The position numbers and the translations under genes are program-made. From Phymatolithon calcareum (Eukaryota > Rhodophyta > Florideophyceae > Hapalidiales), in assembly GCA_977006965.1 (NCBI GenBank), contig OZ345376.1:558001-622000 (forward strand): a stretch of 64,000 nt of DNA, given 5' to 3'. Below the pieces are notes generated by a model. The model saw only the letters and a list, made by a program, of their open reading frames with translations, was not told the DNA's origin and did no database searches. Below, in pieces: positions 51,143-61,800 of the stretch (the first letter of the stretch is position 1; the number at the start of each line of letters is the position of its first letter).

Positions 51143-53029
51143 ATGGATTGTTTGTTGGACCCAGTGGGACATATTGCTAATATCATCGCAATCTGCAACG
51201 CATTTGGGATCAAGACCCCGGCACAACGAGCAGAATCAGAAGCGTTCATGAACGAAATTCGAGCCATTCAAGATGGTGTTATCAATCTGAGCGATCAGAT
51301 TTCAATGTCCGAGAAGAAAATCGAGGAAATCAAGGATTCTATTACCGTTGCGATGACAATCGAAGTTCGTTCCAGACTTTCGAACGACCTTTCAATTCGC
51401 AGTCAAGTCCTGGATTCTACGATCAAGCTTCTCCTCATGCTGAAACATATTACGGCCTTCGTCACGTTCGCCGTTGTTATCAGATATGATTTGGGCACCC
51501 GAACTGCGACGCTAGGGATGGCTGGATCCACCAAAGACGACATTCACGATATGTTGAATTCTTTGGATCGCCTAGCAAGCCAAACGAATGATTTGGAACT
51601 ACCCATGACGACCTACGTCAGTGCCAGATGTAGGGGAAAGCAAGACCTCGAAGCCGAGAGTCATGTTACGTCCACGTTATGCTGCCTTGTCACAGAGGTT
51701 CTCGGTGTGCCATCCGTTGGTGGCGCAGAAAGCATCGAAAGCTGTGAATTGGAGCCCAGAGGGAGCAAGACTGTTGTTTTGCTCCGGTCCGAAGCTGTTG
51801 AGGTGGAAAAGCCTGAGTTTGATCGATTTTGCAGAATTTTCTTGGTTGGGGACACGAGGACTGGCAAGTCTTCTCTGGGGAATGCTTTGACCAAAACGAA
51901 TACATTTAAGGTTTCGAAGGGAATGACTGGAACCCTGAATATCGGTTGTGAAGAAATCCTGGATACGAGTTCAAACGACAGATGCTTCACCGAAGTATAT
52001 GATACTCCGGGCCTGAACGACAAAGATCGGCTTGACGTGTATTACCAGGCTGCAATCGAAGACAAAATCGTGGCGCTGCAACAAGCGAATGCTCTGGTTT
52101 TGACTATAGCTGTCGATGCTGGCATTACAGACTCTGCAAGACGGGCAGTCAAACAATACAAGGACCTGTTTGGACGAAAAATGGTGGATATGCTGATCGT
52201 TGTTCTGACGAGGAATGATTCGGCTGACAAGAAAGCATGTGAAGGTGAGATCGAATTCAATTGGAATACGATTGTTGGATTGATCAAAGGAATAAGAAAG
52301 TCGAACATCAAGTGCGTGAGTCTGGAGGATTTAAGGTGCAAGGAAACGTCATATTCCCACATCGTAGTCCGAGAATTGCTCACTACTTGCCAAAACATGC
52401 CGCTCAAGATCATTGATTCTCTGTCCATGAAGTACGAAAAGATCAAAGACTCTCTTTTGAAAAAGAAAGGACAAGTTCAACATGAAGTGGAAGAAATGAT
52501 CAAGGATGGTTGGACTGCATACGAAAAACTGACTGATTCATTCGAATCTGCACCTGACACTGCAGTCGCCGATGTGTTTATGGATGGTTTCGTGTATAAG
52601 CAAACAGGTGCGAAAAGAAAATTTATGGCAATTGCGTCGCTTGGTATATGCAACTTTATTCGCAAGTACGCCATTCACGTTGAATTCACTGAAGCGCAAG
52701 GGCGTGAATTATGGGAACAATTTCTTGAACGAGACCTGACAAACTCCTCGCAAGCGATGAGGATATTTGGTGACATGCTGGACGAGAAGGAGCTGGCAGT
52801 TCTTGTGAAACCTGGAAAGCCGACCATGTGCGGAACTCTTCGGGTGCAGAGGAGCTACGTGACGGTATTCAACCCAGAGTACAAAGCCAGGGAGACCATT
52901 GCGTCGTTTGTCGACGAGCTTCAGTCGAAAGAAAAAGATATTGCTCCACAAGTGATGGACGGGTTAAAAAAACTAGCATTTCCAAAAGCGCGTGGAAAGC
53001 GTCTTCGCCGCCGGGGATCGAAACGATAG
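51143..53029 (+). CDS. AIG1/GIMAP-like GTPase, copy 4
   Basis: 628 residues. Same order: helical N-terminus, P-loop GDTRTGKS at 236, DTPGLND, AIG1 box (AGITDSARRAVKQYKDLFG) and TRND. The tail is 16 residues shorter than in copies 2 and 3, ending GKRLRRRGSKR, because an in-frame deletion removed the Ser/Arg-rich end. It shares MTIEVRSRLSNDL and SNDRCFTEV with copy 3, and DSITVAM and NSLLKKK-type variants with copy 2, so copies look mosaic. Just after the P-loop it reads NALTKTNTF. The frame is intact although the flanks carry a LINE and a hAT. Confidence 0.92.
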   Translation: MDCLLDPVGHIANIIAICNAFGIKTPAQRAESEAFMNEIRAIQDGVINLSDQISMSEKKIEEIKDSITVAMTIEVRSRLSNDLSIRSQVLDSTIKLLLMLKHITAFVTFAVVIRYDLGTRTATLGMAGSTKDDIHDMLNSLDRLASQTNDLELPMTTYVSARCRGKQDLEAESHVTSTLCCLVTEVLGVPSVGGAESIESCELEPRGSKTVVLLRSEAVEVEKPEFDRFCRIFLVGDTRTGKSSLGNALTKTNTFKVSKGMTGTLNIGCEEILDTSSNDRCFTEVYDTPGLNDKDRLDVYYQAAIEDKIVALQQANALVLTIAVDAGITDSARRAVKQYKDLFGRKMVDMLIVVLTRNDSADKKACEGEIEFNWNTIVGLIKGIRKSNIKCVSLEDLRCKETSYSHIVVRELLTTCQNMPLKIIDSLSMKYEKIKDSLLKKKGQVQHEVEEMIKDGWTAYEKLTDSFESAPDTAVADVFMDGFVYKQTGAKRKFMAIASLGICNFIRKYAIHVEFTEAQGRELWEQFLERDLTNSSQAMRIFGDMLDEKELAVLVKPGKPTMCGTLRVQRSYVTVFNPEYKARETIASFVDELQSKEKDIAPQVMDGLKKLAFPKARGKRLRRRGSKR

Positions 53030-53166
53030 GTGATCTGTTCTCTTAGTCTGAGTGCTGCTTCCTCAGTAAATAATTTGTCCTTTTGCGGTGTATGGTTCCA
53101 GCCAATACTGCCGCCCCAACGAGAATGCCCATCGCACTCTGCCCAGCAAGAAGTCGTGTCCGATTC

Positions 53167-54430
53167 TTTCTTTCTTTATTGCGGAAAGATTGCTAACACT
53201 TATGGTAAGCGTCTAGAGCTGTTTTGCAACAGCATCTCATTGTTCAGAAATTTGAGTACGGCTAGGGGTCTCTCACGGCATACCTCTTCTACAGTCTTTT
53301 TTCCCACTCGGCCAATATATGTTCTTCGTGAGGCGGAACGTCCACCACATCGTAGGATTAGGTGTTCGGTAGTTTCCTTGGAACCAGAATTATAGGCCTT
53401 GCACACTGGATCGTACGGAATTACTTCCATATTGCATCCGTGGCGAAAAGTGGCAACCACTGGGGTGCAGTCTCCAATCAGCTGGTGCAGCATCACCTCT
53501 GCTCGTCTATGCGATATGGGAAGGTCTTCTGTAAGGGTTGGAACGACGACTGGATCGAATTTGGAAGGCGGCCTGATGATGGATCTTGCTGCTTCAAGTG
53601 TCAGAGGAACTTTCTGGTGGTCCAGAAGGTTAGATTTGTAGATACCCTTTCGAGCTAATTCGTCGGCAGCATCATTTCTTGGAATTCCACAGTGACTAGG
53701 AATCCAAATGCCTTCGACAAAGATACCCTTGGACATCAGCTGCTCCATAAGGCCCCAAAGTTTCCGTACCATCTCCCCATATCCCCTCGGTTCACCGTCA
53801 ATAGCATCGATAGCGCTCCTACTGTCAGTGAACCACCGTATAGTGCTTCCAGGTGCGAATGGGATCTTCAAAACTTCTTGGAACGCATGGGCAGCGGCAA
53901 AGACCTCGGCGTCATATGAAGATCCAACAGCTCCTGCCGTCAGCGCCAATTCCTTCACCATTTCGTTTCCGTTCATCAGCAAAATCCCTGCGCCGCCGAC
54001 ATTAGCAGGTATGGTTCTATACATGTCTAGCATATCGCCATCCTCATCACAAAGAACCGCATGCTGTTTGGAAACGGTTGGAGTGGAGGCATACGCATGT
54101 TTGTCACCGTCGTCGTAGAAAAGGAGAATATCCGGTGGTTTCCCGTGTCGAGTCGAAAACTTCGCCACCGCCGGGCTGTCTTGGTGGAGCAATACGTCGA
54201 ATTTCTTCAGCGTCGCGGTGTACCAGCCTTCATCCCAGTTCACCGAGACTCGTTCGTCATTTTGAAACTCGCGGATGAACTCGGTGGGTATTTCTCCAAC
54301 GCTGCCATCTGTCCATAGTTCAATGGCCGCCGGTTGCATGACTTCCCGCTCGAGTATCAGAGCCTCTGCGGCTAGTTTCTTTTCCTTTTCCCCATCCTTT
54401 GCTGACACAGGGGTAAGAAAACTGCAATAT
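53167..54430 (-). mobile_element. 5'-truncated LINE, 1264 bp
   Basis: Minus orientation: its 3' end at 53167 is a CTTT microsatellite (AAAG tail on the coding strand). It is flanked by a 13-bp duplication TCGTGTCCGATTC (53154-53166 and 54431-54443). Copy 2 has the uninterrupted site near 10720. It retains the RNase H domain and zinc knuckle region but no reverse transcriptase. Confidence 0.93.
53200..54430 (-). pseudogene. LINE ORF2 C-terminus: RNase H with Tudor-like insertion
   Basis: The RNase H catalytic residues are visible: D in ELWTDGSVG, E in SSYDAEVFAAA, D in RWFTDSRSA, H in WIPSHCGIP and D in NDAADELARKG. Between the first strand (WTDGSVG) and the second (VGGAGILLM) lie about 95 extra residues. 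These include DERVSVNWDEGWYTATL and DILLFYDDGDKHAYA, which look like a Tudor/agenet-type barrel. A degraded zinc motif (CKAYNSGSKETTEHLILRC) follows, one cysteine lost. The open frame extends to 54624, but the first 64 or so residues come from GTPase-unit DNA outside the LINE. The element is dead; this domain's frame is intact. Confidence 0.82.
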
Positions 54431-54593
54431 TCGTGTCCGATTCGTACTGGAAATTTCCCTGGCCGACACATATATGTGAATGTTAGTGTCAATTTGAAGA
54501 AAAACTTCCCTGTATTTAGGGGAACTTTTCCCTCAATTTGAGGGATTAAACAGCTCATACGAGTAGAAGAGCCACAAATGTGTAGTGTAGCAC

Positions 54594-55610
54594 CAGGGGG
54601 AAGGAGCAATTTAAATAATGCCAATTAATTGCAATTAATTGCAGATTTCTCCTGGTTTTAAATTCCTCTATTACTTGGTCCCTCTGCACGATTGAAAAGC
54701 ATGGGAGACTAGATTCTGATCCTAAAATCCGCTGTTCACTTTGAAAAACAAAAGTGACTCGACAAGCACGGATTCTAGCCTGGATCGTTGATCAGTAAGG
54801 ACATGCTTCGCAAGAATACAAAGTCGTTCCACTTCAGCAGTAGAATCAAAAATAAAATCGCAATTGATGTACTCCTCTTCATAAGAACTGTCGCCTCCAG
54901 CATTAAGTATGTCTTCAATTCCATCAGGAGCCATCCGTGGCGCAATATGGTGATTCTCGACTGATTCATGCAGCAATCCTTGACAGGTATCACGCTCTTC
55001 AGCCGTCATAGTATGCGTCCTCCTTTGCTGTATTTGCACGACACCAGATTCAAAAATGAGGATCTGATACAATGGCACTGGTTGCAGAAATGTACTGCGT
55101 TCCGAGTCCGCAGCCTCCAAGTGGGCTCTGATCGGTGTTATGATCTGTTCGACTAGCTCCTTTGCTCCCAGTTCCGGCTCAGTGATAGTAGTGGAACTGT
55201 TTTTGCGCTTCGTCGCGATTGACTTCATATTTGAGCTTCTGAAATGCTCTTTGCAGTCAATTGTGGCTGCTAATGTGCTGAAAATGACACAGATGACTGC
55301 AATATTTATAGCAGGAGATTGCAAAACTAGCATCTTAGTATACCGGCAGGTGAGGGTCGTCTGGCGATAGTCGCGGAGCGGTAGTCGCCAGGTACCAACA
55401 GAAGGGTTCGCTTGTCTTGGTGGTAAACGTGAACAATAAAGAAGCAATTAATTGAAATTAATTGGAGAATGTTTTCAGCAACAAAATAATTATTGCAATT
55501 ATTCATAGAAGAAAAATTAATAATTGGAATTGGAGGATTTTAGAAAATTCAGTATTGCAATTGCACTAATTGCAATTGATTTTTTTCTAATTAATTTTAT
55601 CACACCCTTG
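54594..55610 (-). mobile_element. hAT element, non-autonomous, 1017 bp
   Basis: Begins CAGGGGGAAGGAGC and ends TATCACACCCTTG. The 8-bp duplications TGTAGCAC (54586-54593) and TGTGGCAC (55611-55618) differ at one base. Copies 1-3 show the single site (GTGGCAC near 10937 in copy 2). Subterminal regions are packed with AATTGCAATTAATT words. Confidence 0.88.
54722..55447 (-). pseudogene. hAT transposase C-terminal fragment
   Basis: The 241-residue frame ends EYINCDFIFDSTAEVERLCI, LAKHVLTDQRSRLESVLVES, LLFFKVNSGF, clearly related to the hAT dimerisation fragment at 49245-49628. Upstream residues (IDCKEHFRSSNMKSIATKRK) are not recognisable. It is truncated before the final WD. The first part probably reads through non-coding DNA. 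Confidence 0.7.
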
Positions 55611-56462
55611 TGTGGCACTGTCCAAGGTTAATAAATTCAAGGATTCCGGTTGTATCCCATCGTTAACAAGGTGCTGGGATATCAGCGGAGACAGCGTTGG
55701 GAATGCAACGGAGAAGGACTTGGTGGTGCAAGCCGTAAACTCAAGAGAGCCCTCGAACATTCTACGAATGCGCTGTTGCAAGCGGCGATTTCTGCAGCAC
55801 ACCTTTCACTCCAGGTCCACGAATACAAGTGGTTCCATTTCAAAGCGAATTTAAAGGTCATTTTCCTCTCCCCGTGTTTGAAGTAGAGAATTCGGCGATC
55901 TCTCTCTAGTTGCTCGGCACAGCTCAACTGAATACTTTTTTAGATTCTTTCCTCTCCAGCACACGATTTGGAACTATTGGAGGGGCATTCACAGACATCC
56001 GAGTTCCCAGGTTCCCCACGAAAGCTACAGAGCACCGCTGCTCTACATAAACATATTTTTTTGCAACTGTTTGCTGTAGTCCCTCTGTAAATGCAACTCG
56101 TGGAACTGCAAAATCTGCATTGCAAGTGAACCAATCCATCGATCGTGTAACAACTAAATTAAATTATAACCAAAATAAGCTATCCCTTGCAAACCTGCAA
56201 ACTGCAATGTTGGTGGAATTAAACTTATTTTTCTTTTAATTTTTGAGTGTCCCATGCACCGCGTTGCAGAGAAATTCATCAATCCCGATTGGGATGACGG
56301 CACGAACGGGCATGATCGAGAGCATGTGCACTGCACCCAGTAGTTTCCATTCTTGGCTACTGCACAGTACAGAGAACACCACATCTAGAGTATCCTATCG
56401 TAGTTGTAGCTGACCACAGCAGGGGCTCCTGCGATGTCGTCACAGCGCCGTCGTCAAGCAGG

Positions 56463-57930
56463 CACGCTCACCCAACAGCAGAAAGCAACTGCCAGAACCA
56501 CGAAGCAGCGAAACGTTTTGAGTCTCGACACGGTAGGCCCTCGGACGTCCTCTTGGCCTACGAAGACAGAGACGAGCATGCCTACTCAACGACCCCGACC
56601 GCCTCGAAACAACGCGGTATAGTGCGCGACGAAGATGGTGACACACTCGACATGTTTCGTACCATCCCATTCCAGGTCGGCGGAGCTGGGATTCTGATTT
56701 TGCGCGGCGAAGAAACTGTTTTGGAAGAATCGCTGGCCGCTAGGGCTGCCGGCTCTTCATTTGACGCGGAGGCATTTGCCTCCGTACATGCCTTGCAAGC
56801 AACGTCAACCCTACAAATTTCCCGCGGCAGCACAATCAGATGGTTCACTGACAGCTGCAGCTGCATAGATGGGCTCAACGGGCAACCACGGGTGTTTAGT
56901 GACATGGTCCAGAATCTATGGAACCTTATGGAACAGTTATTCTCACGCGAGGATCAGATAGAGTGTGTTTGGATACTGTGGGGATGTGAATCGCACAGGA
57001 AGGCACACTGGGTTTGGTCGGGCTGTTCCCTGGCAAAACGCCGAGGGCGCCGCGAAGCGGCGACCTTTACAGAAAAAGAATTGGATCAAAGATGACTTGG
57101 CAATATGATAAATGGATCAATGGAAGAATCTGGAAGCCGCTTCTCGGCTTCCTATCCCGGCGCAGGCGCCGCTGTACCTCTTACAGTGTAAGCACCTGTA
57201 AGCTGTAAGCAGCGGTTCTAGGGTTTGCCCTTGGTGATCTTTCATGGTGTAAGTACGCATCGAAACCTACGGTACTGTAAGGACTTTAATGCTATCTGGA
57301 AGGGCTTGCTGTAAATGCAAGCTGTAATGACAATTTGAAGGGAGCTAGTCTCGTAGGAAATGGAGGGTATGATAGTGGCGTTGGACGCCACAGATACCGA
57401 GTCACTGCGGCGTCGCGAAGAATGAGGCTGCCGATGAACTTGCGCGACGGGGAATTGTGGAATCGAGTCTAGCACTGCACCAAGCGATACCTCTCACTTT
57501 GGAAGCGGCACGATCCATCATCAAACCGCCCTGTAGAGGCAAACCAGTGACGCTTCCTACGCTTCCGAAAGATCTGCACATCTCGCAGAGACGTGTAGAG
57601 GTGGTACTGCACCAGCTCATAGTGAGCTGCAGCCCTATTGTGGCAAGCTTTCACCATGGATACAGCGAGGATGAACCGCTTCTCTACGACCTAGAAAGCA
57701 AGATGTGCCCGTATGGCGTCAAGGAGACAGTGGAGAACATCATCCTACACTGTTCTGGGAGGACTTCCTCTCGACGACAATTCATCGGACGAGTCTGAGA
57801 CAAAACGGTAGAAGATCTGTGCAGGGAGAGACCCGTAGAGATACTCCAATATTTGAACAATAAGAACTTACTCTAGGGTTAGTTGTGGCGTTAATTAGCG
57901 CATTCTGCATTAACGAAAGAAAGAAAGAGT
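56463..57930 (+). pseudogene. LINE fragment with Tudor-like insertion, split by a solo LTR
   Basis: Same family as 53167-54430, opposite strand. It reads SRHGRPSDVLLAYEDRDEHAY, then VGGAGILILRGEETVLEESL, SSFDAEAFASVHAL, IRWFTDSCSCIDGLNGQ, and after the LTR KNEAADELARRGIVESSLAL and VKETVENIILHC. The RNase H histidine segment (VWIPSHCG) is interrupted exactly by the LTR at 56977-57392. A stop follows FIGRV (57796). The AAAG-type tail lies at about 57917-57930. The 5' end is uncertain. Confidence 0.8.
56977..57392. mobile_element. Solo LTR, 416 bp
   Basis: Starts TGTGGGGATG and ends ACGCCACA (TG...CA), flanked by GATAC (56972-56976 and 57393-57397). Removing it with one GATAC restores the LINE reading VWIPSHCGVAKNEAADEL, which confirms the ends. 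Confidence 0.85.
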
Positions 57931-58111
57931 TAAATCGGAGTGCAACCGCCGAATCTCCTCCAACGAGTGATCACTGATTGGTTTAATTGGCTAACGTATT
58001 ACGAGGCGCGGACCCTGCACTGGGGGAGAAAAAACAGCTAAAACTGTAAGAATTGCAGTTTGAAAACTGCAAAATTGCAGTTTATATATAAATGTTGCAC
58101 TTCGGCAACCT

Positions 58112-58861
58112 GTGAGCCACGTGTTCTGCAGGAGTCGAAACTGCACGGTTAATGGCAGGACCGGAGTTTATGATGACAACGCACCAGTGACTTTGAACCT
58201 CTACATTCAGATCTTTCTCATGATGTGCCACCTAGGTGCATGTTCAAATGTCAACATAAGGCGGAAGCTGTGCACACAAAAGACATATGTAAGATACGAA
58301 AGTCCTGAAAACTGCGGCCTGTTAGGATGCTTGAAGCGGATTCCATCTTTCGATGGGTATGCAGGTGGACGTATGCTTGTCAATGAGGACGTGCTGGTTA
58401 TTTTTGGGCTGGGAACAGCATCACAATATCGATCGGGCGTGGATTGTTGTGAGGTTTCAGCGATGAGCGATTACAGCCTTGCTTTCCGGTCGGTTTTGGG
58501 ACACCACGGAGTTTATTTTCGAACTGAACTTTGGATTCGAGTCCCAAGCGGCGATGTGTCAGACGGAGGCAATGTAGATGAAAGTCCACAGTCCTCTCCT
58601 ACAGCCGAGGGTGAAGGAGAATTATTGTCTGTCCAGCCCGTCCTTCCACAAGCTCCGTTGAGTCCATAGGAGCCCTATCATCTGTCTCCCGCCCCTTGAG
58701 TTCCCGGGAGAGCCCCAAGTGCCGGTCCAATTCGGCGAGTAGCTGCAAGGGTTTTGAATTTTGACACAGACCAAGCAGGAAAAGACACGGAAGCTCTATC
58801 GCCGAAGCGCAGGCGCCGCAACGATGACAAAGTGAGAGTTGGACAATTCACCGCCAAGTAA
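58112..58861 (+). pseudogene. Unknown ORF, possibly second gene of the adjacent transposon
   Basis: The main frame 58112-58669 gives 185 residues with no recognised domain; it has several cysteines (LMMCHLGACSNVN) and an acidic Ser/Pro-rich end (SSPTAEGEGELL). After TAG 58667 and a TGA, the same frame is open again to TAA 58859-58861 and ends with a basic cluster SPKRRRRNDDKVRVGQ. A small intron or two point stops would explain this. It lies tail to tail with the large minus-strand transposase and may be its accessory gene, or an unrelated gene. Confidence 0.3.
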
Positions 58862-58879
58862 TATTTGAGTTTTTTGGCT

Positions 58880-61800
58880 CATGTGAGCGAAGTCGATATT
58901 CCGGCAAGTACTGAAAATTGTGTAACATGACGTTTTACTTTCCGGATTGTATTGGATAGATATTTGCGTTTAGTCAGTGGTCTTGTGGGACGCAATTTCT
59001 CTGCAATGAAAGCTTGGTAAAGCATAGTTTCGTTACCCTTTTCTACCGGAGTATCCCTTTGCTCGAGTAAGAAGGTAAAACTCTGACGTATCATGTTGAT
59101 CCATGTCCAAGCAGACGGAGATGATCCCCACTTTTCGCATGCTAGAATCAATTTTGGCGAACGAAATACGTGCGGCTGTGTCTTCCCGAAATTTTTGGAT
59201 GTTGTATTGTAAGGTAAATTGCTCGATTTGACGTTCGGTTTTCAAGCAAGGGCGCAAAGCGGCATAAAACGTAGTGTTTTGAATCCTGTCCGTCACAGAG
59301 AATATATCGGTCACTTTACAGTTTGTAGGAGCGCTATTAGCGGCGAGACCACCGAGATAGGAACAACAATTGGTTTGCACAAGGAAGGGATAGTGGCATG
59401 AAATATATTCTGGTTGACAGCAAAGTGTCTCAACCACGTCCCCACTGAAAATTGTTGGTCCAGGAGCATCTAATGCATTGGATGAAGTCAAAATAGAGCC
59501 AAACGTGATTGTGAGCTTCGGCAATTCGGCTCGAAAAGCGACTTGAAGGTAGCCTAATAGTGACTGTATCACAGTGCTACAAGGCGAAGAATTATCAGCT
59601 ATTATCGTCGTACGGCCTCGAAAACTCCAATTTTGTGAAGACATGGTAACAGTGCCGGGAGAGAGAACAGACTTTCGCTGTGTGTCAAGTTCAGATTGCA
59701 GGCATTGACATGAAGCGAAAAGATCTTGCACTTCCTCTTTGATCTGTTCACGCGATAATCCACAAAAATTGATGATAGACTCTCTTTCAGAGAGTAGACA
59801 ATAGACATGCAAGCAAGCCAGCGGCTCACCTTGACCAGCACCCCTGATACTTGCCCCGAGCCGCCCTTGCCAGTCATCGAATGCAATGCTGTGCATTTAT
59901 TGTATCAGGACATCTCTATTATGAGATCTCTTGATCACCCGTTTTAAAGACGGATGGGCTTTCTCTAATACCAATTCACCAATAAAAGAGATGTGCCCGA
60001 ACATCGGTAAAGTTGTATAGGCAAGCTCCAGTAGTCTATGCACATTAGGCTCGTCAATTGTCTTAATGGCGAGAAGACAGTCTCGATGTATCTGGACAAG
60101 GCGCCTCTGTTCAGAAGCAGAAATTTCAGAATCCATCGCCTACACATCGCTGTCAAGCATGAAACAAAGGTCGCTTACATTAGAAATATGTTCGTCCACT
60201 TTTTTTTGAACTTGCGTTATGTACGTCTGCCCATCGTTTTCCAGAAAAGAGCTAGTCGCGGCCATTCCATCTCACGTAAGCTCTGGTTTCACCCACATGG
60301 TTGATACGAGTTCTGCACATGAACCAATAAGACTAACAGCGGAAAGAGTCTTTGGTCTCAGTACAAACAAAGATGGGGAGTCCAATCTACACATTTCGAG
60401 GCATTTCGCAAATGCCAGCTCAGAAAAGATAGAGAGTGCGTAAAGATGAGTCATCGACATAGAATAGAGAGCTGCTTTGCTATGATCGAAGATCCAGTTC
60501 TGAACAGGTAAGCCAGCCTCCTCCAAAACTTGGAGAATTAATCGTTCAATGGTTTGGCGGCTCGAAGTAGTGGGAAGTAATTTGAAAGCAAGATTAATCA
60601 CATCTCTAATATGATCCATGAGAAGGTGGTCTGGAGCGATAAAACACCCGCGGCAGGGATCGAAATGATGAGAGAGAAGGGGTTGAACGTTGGTTGTCTT
60701 GGGAATAGAGAACGGAGCCTGAATTTTTGCTTTCCGAGTTAAATTCAATGGCAAGTCGGCCCAGTCCTGTTTGGCCTTTATCCCTAGAAGGCGGCACGTT
60801 TCCGGTTTAGCATTGCAGTCGTGCAACGCAGAGTGCTCAAAATAGTGGCGCTCTGGCGAAGGCTGCGCATTGCGAGTACCGAACCCTGTGCACTTGCTAC
60901 CAACCAGAGTGGATGAACCCCTAGGGAACCGGTAGAGATGGCAAAACGCTGTCGCAGTGTGACCGAGAACGTCGAGTACTGAGTTCAGTGCCGGGGTGTC
61001 ACCCAAACAACCTACGAAGTCGAGAAATATTCTTCGAGGTTTTCCGTCACCATCTACATCCATGTAGCCAGAGGTTATGCCTTCGATGATACCTCGTAAA
61101 ACACGCTCCAGAACTGCACCGGTCTTTACGCCAGGAGGCGCCAGACTAAGTATGCGTACTGCACTTGGAGAAGCCCTGGAGCACAGTGGTAGATTAAGGC
61201 AGAGTATATAAACGCCGTCGCCTGAAGCTTGGCTACCGCTGTGAAATTGGAAGCCATCCCAGAATAGGACGAACCTGTAAATAAAATAAGGCTCTCCGTT
61301 GGGCAAAATGCCAACACTGCTGACCGGACAGGACTTTTGCGGACCACTGCTTTGCACGTGTGCTCAAAATAGGGTGACAGATCGAACATCAAGATGGATG
61401 CTGAGGGAATTCTCGCACAGGGGCGCAAATATGTAGTTGACGTGCGTATCGAGAGATGAAATTTCGACATTAGTTAGGTCCGCAACACGGCCACCCGGTA
61501 TCCAAAAAATATGTCTGCTCTTCTCCTTGTTTTCTGTCCAGAAACGGTGAACGACGCCGATTCTGGGTAGACAATCTGTCGCAGTAAGCAAATTGTTACG
61601 AGAAAGAACGTGCACGAAATTCTCTGAAGAGCGTGCAATAGGCGCCGGCTTTAACAATAGGACAAAATCGCCAGGCTTTAATACCGGCTTGACCCATCTT
61701 GTCCAAGCTTCTGCTTCTTGTTTGTTCCTCTCCTTTATGGCTTCACGACGCTTCTTCAGTACGGCAACCACTGCGGGAGATAGCCTTTTCTTTTTTCGCC

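Larger units (their letters stand above)
50660..56045 (+). repeat. GTPase unit copy 4, partial and most diverged
   Basis: Homology starts near GGGCGACCTCCCCAGCAGCG (upstream flank) and ends near GAAAGCTACAGAGCACC, matching copy 2 from about 8245 to 11600. It lacks the family 2 SINE and so preserves the pre-insertion state. It carries a LINE (53167-54430) and a hAT (54594-55610). Its different end points argue against a unit with fixed transposon ends. Confidence 0.82.
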
